A DNA stretch of 64,000 nt from assembly GCF_001836165.1 (NCBI RefSeq), contig NZ_KV827649.1, forward strand, positions 1 to 64,000. Direction: 5' to 3'. Origin of the DNA: Corynebacterium sp. HMSC036D02 (GTDB lineage: Bacteria; Actinomycetota; Actinomycetes; Mycobacteriales; Mycobacteriaceae). The notes under the pieces were generated by a model. That model was not told the origin of the DNA. It saw only the letters and a program-made list of their open reading frames with translations, and searched no databases. Positions within the stretch are counted from its first letter, which is position 1; each line of letters begins with the position of its first letter. Below, in pieces: positions 13,244 through 22,734 of this stretch. The translations under genes were made by a program, and so were the position numbers.

Positions 13244-14287
13244 TTAGGGTGCGACGGCCGCCTGCGGCAGACCCAAGGTTTCCTCCCAGCCCAAAGTCAG
13301 GTTCATGCACTGGACAGCTGCACCGGCGGTGCCCTTGCACAGGTTGTCTAAAGCCGCGGTTATCACCAGGCGCTGAGCACGCTCGTCCACGTGCGCCTGG
13401 ATGTGGACCATGTTGGTACCCACTACGTTCTGTGTTTCCGGCTGCTGAGCTTCCGGCAGAACCAGGCAGAACGGCTCTTCCGCATAGAAGTCGCGGAAGG
13501 CTTGAGCAACGCTGTGCTTGTCGACGTCCCCCTTCAGAGGCGCCGTAATCGTCGCCAAGATGCCACGCGGCAACGGCGCGAGCACCGGAGTAAAGCTCAC
13601 CGAAACCGAATCCTGGGTAAAGGGCTGTAAGTTCTGCAGGACCTCCGGAGTGTGTCGATGGGTCCCACCCGGCTTATAAGCCTTGAGATTGCCCATCGTC
13701 TCCGCGCCGAGCTGGGCCACGGAGGCCTTCTTTCCCGCTCCGGAAACACCGGTAATCGCGATAACGGACAGGTCCGGTTCAATCAGCCCTTTCGCCACGG
13801 CGGGCAGAGCGCCGAGAGTAATCGCGGTGGGGAAACACCCGGGGACGGCCACACGGTTGCTGCCTTTAAGCTTGTCCCGGTTGCCGGGAACTTCAGGAAT
13901 TCCATAAGGCCATGCACCGGCGTACTCCCCGCCATAGAATGCATCCCAATCTTCCTTGTTGCGGAGGCGGAAATCGGCGGCGCAATCAATGACGGTGACG
14001 GACTCCCCCAACTGGCGGCCAATCTCCGCGGAATGCCCATGCGGCAAACCGAGGAAAACGATGTCATGGCCCGCTAAGACTTCCGGAGTGGTGTCTTCGA
14101 TGACGCGATCTGCTAACTGCGGCAGGTGCGGCATGAGTTCGGAGACTCGCTGACCAGCATTGGAGTGCCCCGTCAGCGCGCCGATGAGCAGATCACCCGC
14201 AAGGTACGCTGGGTGCGACAGCAAGAGACGCAGAATTTCGCTTCCTGCATATCCCGTGGCTCCGGCGATAGCTACTGAAATAGTCAT
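13244..14287 (-). CDS. argC: N-acetyl-gamma-glutamyl-phosphate reductase
   Basis: NADPH-dependent reductase giving N-acetylglutamate semialdehyde. The 347-residue product has the Rossmann start [13 protein letters not shown] and the active-site Cys151 in [10 protein letters not shown]. First gene of argCJBDFRGH. There is no Shine-Dalgarno sequence before the ATG, and a -10-like TACTGT lies 6 nt upstream, so a leaderless start is likely. Confidence 0.97.
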   Translation of the reverse strand: MTISVAIAGATGYAGSEILRLLLSHPAYLAGDLLIGALTGHSNAGQRVSELMPHLPQLADRVIEDTTPEVLAGHDIVFLGLPHGHSAEIGRQLGESVTVIDCAADFRLRNKEDWDAFYGGEYAGAWPYGIPEVPGNRDKLKGSNRVAVPGCFPTAITLGALPAVAKGLIEPDLSVIAITGVSGAGKKASVAQLGAETMGNLKAYKPGGTHRHTPEVLQNLQPFTQDSVSVSFTPVLAPLPRGILATITAPLKGDVDKHSVAQAFRDFYAEEPFCLVLPEAQQPETQNVVGTNMVHIQAHVDERAQRLVITAALDNLCKGTAGAAVQCMNLTLGWEETLGLPQAAVAP

Positions 14288-14293
14288 GCAGCC

Positions 14294-14311
14294 ACAGTAG
14301 CAAATAATGCA
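14294..14311 (-). promoter_or_regulatory. argC -10 element with overlapping possible ArgR site
   Basis: On the minus strand TACTGT (14294-14299) lies 6 nt before the argC ATG. TGCATTATTTGCTA (14298-14311) overlaps it and looks like an imperfect TGCA-type arginine box; GTGAATAACATAC a little further upstream may be a second half. The operator assignment is weak, and no good -35 was found. Confidence 0.35.
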
Positions 14312-14371
14312 GCCCGCCGTATGTTATTCACTTAAATTGGAAGCACTTTTCTTCATTCCACCGAGAATAAG

Positions 14372-14406
14372 GCCCGGATCTCCGCAGTGTCCTGCGAAAT
14401 CCGAGC
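14372..14406 (-). terminator. Hairpin after the secreted-protein gene
   Basis: GCCCGGATCTCCGCAG and CTGCGAAATCCGAGC pair, with one bulge and wobbles, across a 4-nt loop. On the minus strand it is followed by a mixed CTTATTCTC tract. It separates the 14432-14884 gene from argC. Confidence 0.55.
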
Positions 14407-14431
14407 CTTGCAATAGAGATAGGAGCGAAAC

Positions 14432-14884
14432 CTACATGACGCGGGATGAGACCTGCCCGAGCCCTTCGGCTCCTGATACGGCCTTCTTTCCTGCGTAGCC
14501 CAGGTACCCCTGTGGGCCAACGAAGTGGATGCCACCCTGGGCGTCCGCGATGGCGGTGACCTCATTGAATTGGTGAACTTGGCCGGGCTGCAGGCGCTTG
14601 AAGCTGGAAGGCGTTAGCCCCTGGTTGAAGCAATCAGCCTTGGAGCGGCCTGTGTGGTAAAAGAAGCGTGGGGCCAACTGACCCGGTGGGTTGCATTCTG
14701 GACTAGTGGCGCGAGCGCCATTCGACAAGCAGGCGATGTAAGTTCCTTCAATATTCGCTGCCTCGCAGTTGACGGTGCCATCAGCATTAGAGAAACCCTG
14801 GGACAAGTCTGCAGAGGCATGTGGGGCGATGGTCAGTACGCCGACGACGGCGGCGGTAGCTGTAAGACGTGAAATCAAACGCAT
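14432..14884 (-). CDS. Secreted Cys-containing protein of unknown function
   Basis: A 150-residue product starting with a clear signal peptide (MRLISRLTATAAVVGVLTIA) and a likely cut after PHASA. The mature part has four Cys, near residues 39, 51, 64 and 85, enough for two disulfides. The frame runs 43 codons further upstream, but the ATG at 14884 begins the signal peptide and AAAGGA lies before it. It is transcribed alone, between pheT and argC, with a terminator on each side. I do not recognise a family. Confidence 0.75.
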   Translation of the reverse strand: MRLISRLTATAAVVGVLTIAPHASADLSQGFSNADGTVNCEAANIEGTYIACLSNGARATSPECNPPGQLAPRFFYHTGRSKADCFNQGLTPSSFKRLQPGQVHQFNEVTAIADAQGGIHFVGPQGYLGYAGKKAVSGAEGLGQVSSRVM

Positions 14885-15001
14885 GGTGTGAACAATCCTT
14901 TCGGTGTGGAAACGCTGCCCCTTTGAGGTTATGAGCCAAGCCACACTGCATCCAGTGCTAGGGGATCTATCCCCATCCCTTCGCTCGTTGCGGTATGAGA
15001 A

Positions 15002-15032
15002 AACCCGGTTCACGGGGTGCGTGAGCCGGGTT
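15002..15032 (-). terminator. Terminator of pheST
   Basis: AACCCGGTTCAC and GTGAGCCGGGTT form a 12-bp stem with one wobble and a 7-nt loop. The minus strand continues with TTTTCTCAT. It lies 25 nt after the pheT stop. Confidence 0.8.
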
Positions 15033-15057
15033 AAGGAACCGAAGGTGCCAGTGAACG

Positions 15058-17571
15058 CTAAGCGCGCATCTCTGCGCCAAGACGCTGCTTGGCTAGGTCT
15101 GCAGCAGCGAGTCGGTGCTCGTTAGCCTCTTCATCAGTCAGCGTGCGGTCATCCGCGCGGAACAAGAGCTGGAAGGCAAGGGACTTCTTGCCTTCACCGA
15201 GCTGCTCACCGCGGAAGACATCGAAAAGCTCCACGGATTCCAAGAGCTCGCCGGCGCCTTCCTCAACCACTCGGCGGACTGCCTCCGCCGGGGTATCCTC
15301 ATCCACCACCAGCGCGATGTCCTGGTGCAGGGCTGGGAAGGAGGAGAGGACTGGTGCTGGGAACTTCTCGTGCAACGGCAGTGCGGTGACATCGAGCTCC
15401 ATGGCGCACGTGCGGGCTGGAAGCTCGAGTGCCTCGAGTACTTGCGGATGCAGCTCGCCGGCATAGCCCACGACGGTCTCCTCGTCTGCAGCGAGGACCA
15501 AAGCGGCACAGCGGCCCGGATGCCACGGGAGCTGCTCGGCTGCCTTGACAGTGATGTCAACACCAGCAGCGCGGGCGACCTGGCGCGCGGATTCAATGGC
15601 ATCTGCGTAGCTATAAGCACGACCGGAGCCCCACGGGCCCTCGTGCTCAATGTTGCCGGTAGCGACCGTGGCCACATGCAACGGCTGTAGCGGCAGCGAC
15701 TCCACGAGCTCGGTCACGACGGAATCCTCCGGGCGCGACTCCACCGAAGGCATCGGAGACGCATCGGCGCGCTTGATTGCCACCTGCTGGAGACCGAAGA
15801 GGGCGAGGTCACTTCGGCCACGAGCCACGTTGCGGGCGATTGCTTCCAGGAGATTCGGAAGCAACGTCGTGGACAGAACGGCCTTATCCGCTTCGAGAGG
15901 ATTCTGCACGGCAACAGTGCGGCGGCGCGGGTCTTCCTTATCCAAACCCCAGGTGTCGAAGGTGTCGTTGGCAATGAACGGCGAAGGCAGAACCTCGGCG
16001 TAGCCCGCATAAGCCAAGCCGTGTCCGATTGCACGGCGACGCTTCTGTGCCGGAGTAAGGCCACGACCTCCTACCGGGGTAGGAAGAATGGTCGGAATAT
16101 CCTCGAGCCCCTCCAGACGCAGAATCTCCTCGATGAGATCCACATCCATTTCGATGTCGGTGCGCCAAGACGCGGGGACGACGGAAAGCTCTTCTTCGCC
16201 AGAGACCTCGCAGCCCACCTCAGTAAGGCGCTTTACCACGGTCTCGCGGGAGTACCCAACGCCGGCATACTCGCTCGGCTTGGCTGCGCGCAGCGTGATG
16301 GGCTCGCGCTTGGCGACGTCCCCCACGAGCGTCCGGCCCTCCTCAATGGTGCCGCCCGCGATCTGCTGGAGCAGCGCACACGCAACGTCGAGAGCAACCT
16401 CCACGATGGCCGGGTCGACGCCACGCTCGAAACGGCGGGAGGCTTCCGAGGACAGCTTGTGGCGGCGCGACGTGCGAGCCACGGTAATCGGATCCCAAAT
16501 GGCGGATTCGAGGTACACGTCAGTGGTCGTCTCGGAGATTTCGGAAGTCGTGCCACCCATGACACCCGCCAGGGACTGAATTCCGTTGTCATCGCAGATG
16601 ACCACGTCACCCGCCGAAAGCTCACGCTTGACATGGTCGAGGGTCTCAAACGTCTCTCCCTCGCTAGCGTTGCGCACCACGAGGTCGCCGCTCACGACGT
16701 TTGCGTCGAAGGCGTGCATCGGTGCACCGAGGAGCAGCATGACGTAGTTGGTGACGTCGGTCGCCAGATTGACGCTGCGTTGGCCAGAGAGCATGAGCTC
16801 GCGCGCCATCCAGAAGGGCGTGCGGGCAGCGGGATCAATGCCGCTAACCTTGCGTAGACCAAAGCGCTGTGCCTTGGTTTCTTCGCGCAGATCGACGGCG
16901 ATCAGCTCGCCCTTCGGCGCCGGTACATCGGACATATCGATACCGGCAACGCTCGGATCCTGAGCCACGTCTGCGAAAGCCACGTCAAAGGCGGAGGCAA
17001 TCTCACGTGTCAGGCCACGGGCCGACAAAGCATAGCCACGGTCTGGGGTGATGTTGACGTCGAAAACCGTATCGGAGAGGCCAATAATGGGGCGAGCGTC
17101 TTCACCGATCTTGTCGGCGACTTCCTCTCCCAGAACAATGATGCCATCGGCCTTCGGACCAAAGCCCAACTCAGCCGCGGAGCACATCATGCCGTTGGAG
17201 ATGTGGTCATAGGTCTCACGGGCAGCAATCTTGAAGCCTCCCGGCAGCTCAGCACCCGGCAGGGAAACCACGACATAGTCATTGAGGCGGAAGTTACGAG
17301 CGCCGCAGATAATGCCCTGTAGCTCGCCGGTGCCGTTGGCTTGGCCAACATTCACCTGGCAGTAACGGATTGGCTTCTTGAACTGGGTGAGCTCTTCAAT
17401 CTCAACGACCTGGCCAATAACCAGCGGCCCCGTGGTCTCCGGAAGAGCTTCATAGCCCTCGGTTTCGAAGCCGACGCGGACAAAACCGGAGTCTAGCTCT
17501 TCGGCGGATACGTTCCAGCCAGAGTTTGCGGTGCCAAGGAGGCGGGTAACCCAGTCTTGGGAAATAAGCAT
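15058..17571 (-). CDS. pheT: Phenylalanyl-tRNA synthetase beta subunit
   Basis: Large subunit of the (alpha-beta)2 enzyme. In order the 837 residues show an N-terminal tRNA-binding EMAP-type domain (about 40-150), B3/B4 editing and B5 domains, a catalytic-like core and a C-terminal anticodon-binding FDX-ACB domain (FPALHQDIALVVDEDTPAEA). The open frame extends 86 codons upstream into pheS, but the ATG at 17571 gives MLISQDWV and is preceded by AAAGGA. It follows pheS after 29 nt. Confidence 0.97.
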   Translation of the reverse strand: MLISQDWVTRLLGTANSGWNVSAEELDSGFVRVGFETEGYEALPETTGPLVIGQVVEIEELTQFKKPIRYCQVNVGQANGTGELQGIICGARNFRLNDYVVVSLPGAELPGGFKIAARETYDHISNGMMCSAAELGFGPKADGIIVLGEEVADKIGEDARPIIGLSDTVFDVNITPDRGYALSARGLTREIASAFDVAFADVAQDPSVAGIDMSDVPAPKGELIAVDLREETKAQRFGLRKVSGIDPAARTPFWMARELMLSGQRSVNLATDVTNYVMLLLGAPMHAFDANVVSGDLVVRNASEGETFETLDHVKRELSAGDVVICDDNGIQSLAGVMGGTTSEISETTTDVYLESAIWDPITVARTSRRHKLSSEASRRFERGVDPAIVEVALDVACALLQQIAGGTIEEGRTLVGDVAKREPITLRAAKPSEYAGVGYSRETVVKRLTEVGCEVSGEEELSVVPASWRTDIEMDVDLIEEILRLEGLEDIPTILPTPVGGRGLTPAQKRRRAIGHGLAYAGYAEVLPSPFIANDTFDTWGLDKEDPRRRTVAVQNPLEADKAVLSTTLLPNLLEAIARNVARGRSDLALFGLQQVAIKRADASPMPSVESRPEDSVVTELVESLPLQPLHVATVATGNIEHEGPWGSGRAYSYADAIESARQVARAAGVDITVKAAEQLPWHPGRCAALVLAADEETVVGYAGELHPQVLEALELPARTCAMELDVTALPLHEKFPAPVLSSFPALHQDIALVVDEDTPAEAVRRVVEEGAGELLESVELFDVFRGEQLGEGKKSLAFQLLFRADDRTLTDEEANEHRLAAADLAKQRLGAEMRA

Positions 17572-17600
17572 TGTTTTCTTTCTATCCTTTCTCTGGGTTC

Positions 17601-18656
<1,056 letters not shown>

Positions 18657-18743
18657 TTACCTTCTTCTCGCACAAAAACTAACGCGAGCTATCTTACCGT
18701 GCTCCCCGACTTCTGTGGCCACCAGCCCCAGCCCAAGGAAAGA

Positions 18744-19544
18744 CTAGCGGTTCTGCTGCTTGGCAGATTCGTACAAGCAGATGCTGGCTGCCGTGGCAAG
18801 GTTCAACGACTCTGCACGGCCCAAAATTGGAATGCGCACGCGCATGTCGGCTTCATCCAACAGCTCCCCTAGTCCATGAGCTTCGTTTCCAAACAGCCAT
18901 GCGGTGGGCTGGGAAAGATCGGCTTCAGCCAGATCTACTTCACCGTCAGCGGCCGTTGCCAGCACCTGCATACCGGAGGACCGTAACTTACCCAAAACAT
19001 CTTTGATATTGGGATCACGCGCCACGGGTATATGGAAGAGTGAGCCTGCTGATGCGCGCGCGACTTTACAGCCCAATGGATCGACCGTCTCGCCCGCGAA
19101 GATGACGCCATCGGCGCCCATGGCATCCGAAGTCCTGATCAAGGTACCTGCATTTCCCGGCTCGGAAGTAAGCACTGGGACTGAGACCAAACGCGGCTTG
19201 CCCGCCAGGATTTTACCTGCACTCCACAGGACAGGACGGCACACTGCAAAAAGGCCTGTGCTCGTCGCCGTATCGGAGAGGTGCTTTGCTGCCTTGTCGG
19301 TGATGGGATGGACATAGACGTCCATGTAGCCGCAGGTTTGCACGATATGTGCAAAGCGTTCGGCGGCCTTCTCCGTTACGAAAACATCCGTGGCCGAGCC
19401 TGTCGACACCGCTGCATCGACAGCATTCTCACCCTCAATAAGGAAGCGCTCTGCCTTCCGACGGCTAGCGGCGCGATGCAATTTGGCGGCATTGACTATC
19501 CGCGGCGTGCGCTCGGTGAAGGCATTCTCAAAGTCCAGTTTCAT
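18744..19544 (-). CDS. TrmH/SpoU-family RNA 2'-O-methyltransferase
   Basis: A 266-residue SPOUT methyltransferase. A substrate-binding N-terminal part (NAAKLHRAASRRKAERFLIEG) is followed by the three SpoU motifs: NAGTLIRTSDAMGADGVIF, WLFGNEAHGL and IPILGRAESLNLATAASICLYE, which form the knotted SAM site. The target (23S rRNA or tRNA) cannot be read from sequence. The ATG at 19544 follows GGTGGAGGCC; the frame is open 35 codons further. It is commonly next to pheST in actinobacteria. Confidence 0.92.
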   Translation of the reverse strand: MKLDFENAFTERTPRIVNAAKLHRAASRRKAERFLIEGENAVDAAVSTGSATDVFVTEKAAERFAHIVQTCGYMDVYVHPITDKAAKHLSDTATSTGLFAVCRPVLWSAGKILAGKPRLVSVPVLTSEPGNAGTLIRTSDAMGADGVIFAGETVDPLGCKVARASAGSLFHIPVARDPNIKDVLGKLRSSGMQVLATAADGEVDLAEADLSQPTAWLFGNEAHGLGELLDEADMRVRIPILGRAESLNLATAASICLYESAKQQNR

Positions 19545-19609
19545 GGCCTCCACCCTACCGAGGCCGCCTGCGAGGTCGCCGATCGAGTGGGTACACCACA
19601 ATGCAGCAA

Positions 19610-19644
19610 GCCCACCGCTTTCCAAACTGTAGGAGGCGGTGGGC
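19610..19644 (-). terminator. Possible terminator after the TM2 gene
   Basis: GCCCACCGC (19610-19618) pairs with GCGGTGGGC (19636-19644) over a 17-nt loop. There is no real T run, so it is a weak candidate. Confidence 0.4.
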
Positions 19645-19664
19645 CACACGAGTATTGCTAAAGA

Positions 19665-20117
19665 CTACTTCTTCAGCGGGATGCCATTGGAGTCTCGGTC
19701 ATAACCGCCTGCACCGGCGATGATCATGATGAACTCGATAATCACCCAGATCCAGAGGATACCCGCCGAGATAGCTCCGATACCGAGCCAGGACGTCAAA
19801 ACACTAAAGACGCAGAGCGATAGCTGGCCGATGGCGCGTCCTGTGCGACCAATATAGAAGTTGTGAGCGCCAAACCCGCCAAGGAAAAATGCAAGGAGCA
19901 ACGCTGCCAGCCAGGACTTCTGCGGTGCGTTGACCGGGGCCTGCTGAGAGTAGTACTGGCCCTGCCCTTGGTACCCGCCCTGCTGAGCCGGCAGATTCTG
20001 TCCGTAGTTGCCGCCCTGGTACTGGTTTCCGTTGGAGTCGAACGGATTGGAGTACTGAGGGTTATTGCCAGAAGCATTCGGGTTGTTCTGCTGGAAACCG
20101 CCGTTGGGGTTCGTCAT
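19665..20117 (-). CDS. TM2-domain membrane protein
   Basis: 150 residues. An Asn/Gln/Gly-rich disordered N-terminus (1-65, many QG and NN pairs) is followed by the TM2 domain: two transmembrane helices around FFLGGFGAHNFYIGRTGRA and a third hydrophobic stretch near 120-137. TM2 proteins are common in actinobacteria with no settled function. It stands alone between the methyltransferase and rplT. Confidence 0.88.
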   Translation of the reverse strand: MTNPNGGFQQNNPNASGNNPQYSNPFDSNGNQYQGGNYGQNLPAQQGGYQGQGQYYSQQAPVNAPQKSWLAALLLAFFLGGFGAHNFYIGRTGRAIGQLSLCVFSVLTSWLGIGAISAGILWIWVIIEFIMIIAGAGGYDRDSNGIPLKK

Positions 20118-20275
20118 GAGAAAGACTCCTTTTTAAGCCTGCACACACAGGAAGAGAACGTGGGAACTTGATTAAGGTAACACAAAGCACACGCTATGTC
20201 CCCTTTTTCTTCACCCCACTGGGGCCTATTCCCCATTGGCTGTGCTGTGCCCCAATTGAAGCTTGGAACGCCAAA

Positions 20276-20310
20276 CGCCCACCCTTTCTTGAAGTAGAAA
20301 GCGGTGGGCG
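20276..20310 (-). terminator. Terminator of infC-rpmI-rplT
   Basis: CGCCCACC and GGTGGGCG pair, extended by a CTTTCT/AGAAAG inner stem. The minus strand continues with TTTGG. It lies 20 nt after the rplT stop; the rest of 20118-20329 shows nothing else. Confidence 0.7.
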
Positions 20311-20329
20311 TGAGCAGGCTAGTGAAAGC

Positions 20330-20713
20330 TTAAGCAGCCTTCGGAGCGTTAACGTCCTCCGGCAGTGCAGCCTTGGCGGCCTCGCACAGTGCGGAGAAAG
20401 CCTCGAAGTCATTAACGGCAAGCTCAGCCAGGATCTTGCGGTCAACCTCGATCTCAGCCAGGCGCAGGCCGTGGATGAGGCGGTTGTAGGTGATGTCGTT
20501 CATACGAGCAGCAGCGTTGATGCGCTGGATCCACAGCTTGCGGAACTCAGACTTACGGGCGCGACGGTCGCGGTAAGCGTAAGTCATGGAGTGCAGCCAC
20601 TGCTCCTTGGCCTTGCGGTAGAGGCGGGAGCGCTGGCCGCGGTAGCCCTTAGCGGACTTCAGAATCGCGCGACGCTTCTTCTTGGCGTTAACTGAGCGCT
20701 TTACTCGTGCCAC
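20330..20713 (-). CDS. rplT: Large-subunit ribosomal protein bL20
   Basis: 127 residues with the strongly basic start [34 protein letters not shown] and the conserved LWIQRINAA segment. It is needed early in 50S assembly. Third gene of infC-rpmI-rplT, 56 nt after rpmI. In several bacteria L20 represses its own operon; whether it does here is not visible. Confidence 0.98.
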   Translation of the reverse strand: MARVKRSVNAKKKRRAILKSAKGYRGQRSRLYRKAKEQWLHSMTYAYRDRRARKSEFRKLWIQRINAAARMNDITYNRLIHGLRLAEIEVDRKILAELAVNDFEAFSALCEAAKAALPEDVNAPKAA

Positions 20714-20769
20714 AGTAATACTTCCTTATCTTGATTGTGGTGTGTGGAAATGGAGTGTTTCGGCGCTGA

Positions 20770-20964
20770 CTATGCGCGGCCGAGAAGGCGCTTGACGCGC
20801 TTGGTGTCTGCCTTGGCAACGTCCTCGGTGCCCTTCAGGCGACGGGTGCGCTTGGAAGGCTTGCCCTCCAGGAGGTGGCGGCGGTTAGCCTGCTCGCGAC
20901 GCAGCTTGCCGGAGCCGGTCACCTTGATGCGCTTGGCGGTGCCCTTGTGAGTCTTCTGCTTCAT
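20770..20964 (-). CDS. rpmI: Large-subunit ribosomal protein bL35
   Basis: 64 residues, [20 protein letters not shown] start, then a basic tail typical of bL35. It lies 36 nt after infC in the standard infC-rpmI-rplT order. Confidence 0.98.
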   Translation of the reverse strand: MKQKTHKGTAKRIKVTGSGKLRREQANRRHLLEGKPSKRTRRLKGTEDVAKADTKRVKRLLGRA

Positions 20965-21000
20965 GAGAATTAAATCCTTAAATCCTAAGTGGAGCGTGGT

Positions 21001-21522
21001 CTACTTCTTGCCTTTGCGGACGGGCCCAAGAACCATGGTCATATTGCGACCATCCTGCTTGGGGCGTGACTCCACGACGCCAACCTCTGCGACGTCGTCG
21101 GCCAAACGCTCCAGCAGCCGGAAACCGAGCTCCGGACGCGACTGCTCGCGACCACGGAACATGATGGTTACCTTTACCTTGGAGCCCTTCTCCAGGAAGC
21201 GCACCACGTTGCCCTTTTTGGTCTCGTAATCGTGATCATCAATCTTCGGACGGAACTTCTGTTCCTTCACCACGGTTTGCTGCTGATTCTTACGGGACTC
21301 GCGGGCCTTCTGGGCCTGCTCGTACTTAAACTTGCCGTAATCCATGATCTTGGCTACGGGCGGCTTCGCGTTCGGGGCAACCTCGACCAAGTCAAGGTCT
21401 GCTTCGTATGCGAGCTTGCGAGCATCGTCCGTGCGGACAATGCCCACCTGTTCACCACCGGGGCCAACAAGACGGACCTCGGGTACTCGGATGCGCTCAT
21501 TAATGCGAGCTTCAGCGCTGAT
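21001..21522 (-). CDS. infC: Translation initiation factor IF-3 (AUC start)
   Basis: IF-3 binds the 30S subunit, keeps it apart from 50S and checks start-codon choice. The two domains are complete: N-terminal [19 protein letters not shown] to about residue 70, a Lys-rich linker, then [19 protein letters not shown] and the C-terminal [14 protein letters not shown]. The family start corresponds to an ATC codon at 21522-21520 ([10 protein letters not shown]), preceded by GAGGAG with a 7-nt spacing; no ATG or GTG is near. An upstream ATG at 21621 is in frame but would add 33 residues unlike IF-3. A rare start codon in infC is known to allow IF-3 to repress its own translation (AUU in Escherichia coli). 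Confidence 0.93.
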   Translation of the reverse strand: MSAEARINERIRVPEVRLVGPGGEQVGIVRTDDARKLAYEADLDLVEVAPNAKPPVAKIMDYGKFKYEQAQKARESRKNQQQTVVKEQKFRPKIDDHDYETKKGNVVRFLEKGSKVKVTIMFRGREQSRPELGFRLLERLADDVAEVGVVESRPKQDGRNMTMVLGPVRKGKK

Positions 21523-21554
21523 TGTGGTTCTCCTCGATTGTGGGGCTAGTAGTG

Positions 21555-21604
21555 TGCCTACCGTGACCACAAACGAATAAATCCCGGTGCCGTAGGCATC
21601 CGGG
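21555..21604 (-). promoter_or_regulatory. Two competing hairpins in the infC leader
   Basis: In the minus-strand RNA, CCCGG-(A)-TGCC pairs with GGCA-CCGGG (21583-21604, loop TAC), followed by ATTTATTCGTTT, like a terminator. The segment TGCCTAC (21592-21598) can instead pair perfectly with GTAGGCA (21555-21561) further downstream. The two pairings exclude each other, as in an attenuator. Further upstream there is another small stem, GCGCCA/TGGCGC (about 21626-21642). Confidence 0.45.
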
Positions 21605-21754
21605 AGTTTCTTCTCAAGCACGCGCCAATAAATGGCGCCTACTCTTAACCTTTATCCTGCGCCGGATAATTCATCCTGCGCGGCATCGGGTGGGAGAAAC
21701 TCCGCTTGCGGCCCAAGTACCTCCTGGAGGAGGCGCTACGGGCGGTAGTGGGCA

Positions 21755-21910
21755 CTACTTTATCACCGCGATCATCGCGAACCAAATCGGCGTGCCGAGG
21801 TGGTTGCCGATACCTCTCTCGCAGTGCTTGAGGACGTCCCTTTCACCGCAGATGGCGCACTGGGTTGCGCGCAGCCTACCTGTGGCGTTAGCGCCCCGGC
21901 TTCCAGCGCC
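21755..21910 (-). other. Open frame with CxxC overlapping the end of the next gene
   Basis: In the -1 frame relative to the end of the beta-lactamase-fold gene, an open stretch reads TQCAICGERDVLKHCERGIG and continues NHLGTPIWFAMIAVIK before a TAG at 21755. It has a CxxC pair, a third Cys and a hydrophobic end, and looks more protein-like than the Ser/Ala/Arg-rich tail in the annotated frame. It has no ATG, GTG or TTG start after the preceding stop at 21911. It may be a gene remnant, a frameshifted end, or chance. Confidence 0.25.
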
Positions 21911-22734
21911 TCAGAAACCACTCGGTCCACTCCGGCAGCTAGCGTGTCGAGGGCGGGTATCGCTTCTTCTGCGTATTCCCCTGGCATGGTCACCTCAATG
22001 GCCAGACCCACGGCGCCATTTTCCGCAGTCCCGCCGCCTGCAGTTTCTCGAACTCCAATTTGACGGTGGGTATATCCGTTATCAGTTTCAGATAATCCCC
22101 ATCCGCCTTTGGCGCGGGTGTCCGGCAGCTTATCAAGCCCATTGTCTTGCCACTCCACGATGTCATCCATCGCTTCATACACCTGCTCAGCTTCTGGTAT
22201 GCACGGCAAGTGCGCGCCGAACTTAGCTTGTTCTTCGAGCACCCACGTGGAATAGCCAAAGGGCTCGGCAAATTCGCCGGTTGTGTCATACTCCTTCAAT
22301 AGGGCTTTCACTGCGCTGCCGGCATCCCCTTCAGACCATTGGACGTGGGACCACAGTGCGTAGGCTGCGTCATTATCAGATTCTTTAATCGCGAGGTCCA
22401 CGAGCTCGGGACTGGCTCCATCACGCAGAGCAGCGATGGCGATGGGAACCTTCACGGTCGACCATGCGGGTTCATCACCCTTGAGCCCTGCGTTGAACGT
22501 CTCCTCTTGATCCGCCACGGACACACCGGCACGGACGTCAAACTCGCTTTCTACGTCAGCGATGACCGCTCGCAGTTCCGATGACACATCGAAATTTTGT
22601 GCATCGTCTGTTCGAGACGCTTCAGCTGCTGGCTGATCTCGACTTTGTCCGGGTTCAGAGCAGCCAGTCGCCGTTGCGACCACAGCGAAGCCGAAGACTA
22701 ACGCAGCCGCGTTCGCACGCTTCAGCCCCACCAT
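21772..22734 (-). CDS. Beta-lactamase-fold serine hydrolase lipoprotein
   Basis: 320 residues. A signal peptide ends at a lipobox-like TATGC, with Cys25. The penicillin-interacting fold is marked by S92-T-V-K95 (SxxK), S119-D-N121 (SDN) and K209-G-G (KTG-like), so the catalytic set is present, though the fold has diverged from true class A enzymes and activity on beta-lactams is uncertain. The C-terminal 30 residues are a low-complexity Ser/Ala/Thr/Arg tail. The start overlaps the uvrA stop by one base (TAATG), so it is translationally coupled to uvrA. Confidence 0.82.
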   Translation of the reverse strand: MVGLKRANAAALVFGFAVVATATGCSEPGQSRDQPAAEASRTDDAQNFDVSSELRAVIADVESEFDVRAGVSVADQEETFNAGLKGDEPAWSTVKVPIAIAALRDGASPELVDLAIKESDNDAAYALWSHVQWSEGDAGSAVKALLKEYDTTGEFAEPFGYSTWVLEEQAKFGAHLPCIPEAEQVYEAMDDIVEWQDNGLDKLPDTRAKGGWGLSETDNGYTHRQIGVRETAGGGTAENGAVGLAIEVTMPGEYAEEAIPALDTLAAGVDRVVSEALEAGALTPQVGCAQPSAPSAVKGTSSSTAREVSATTSARRFGSR

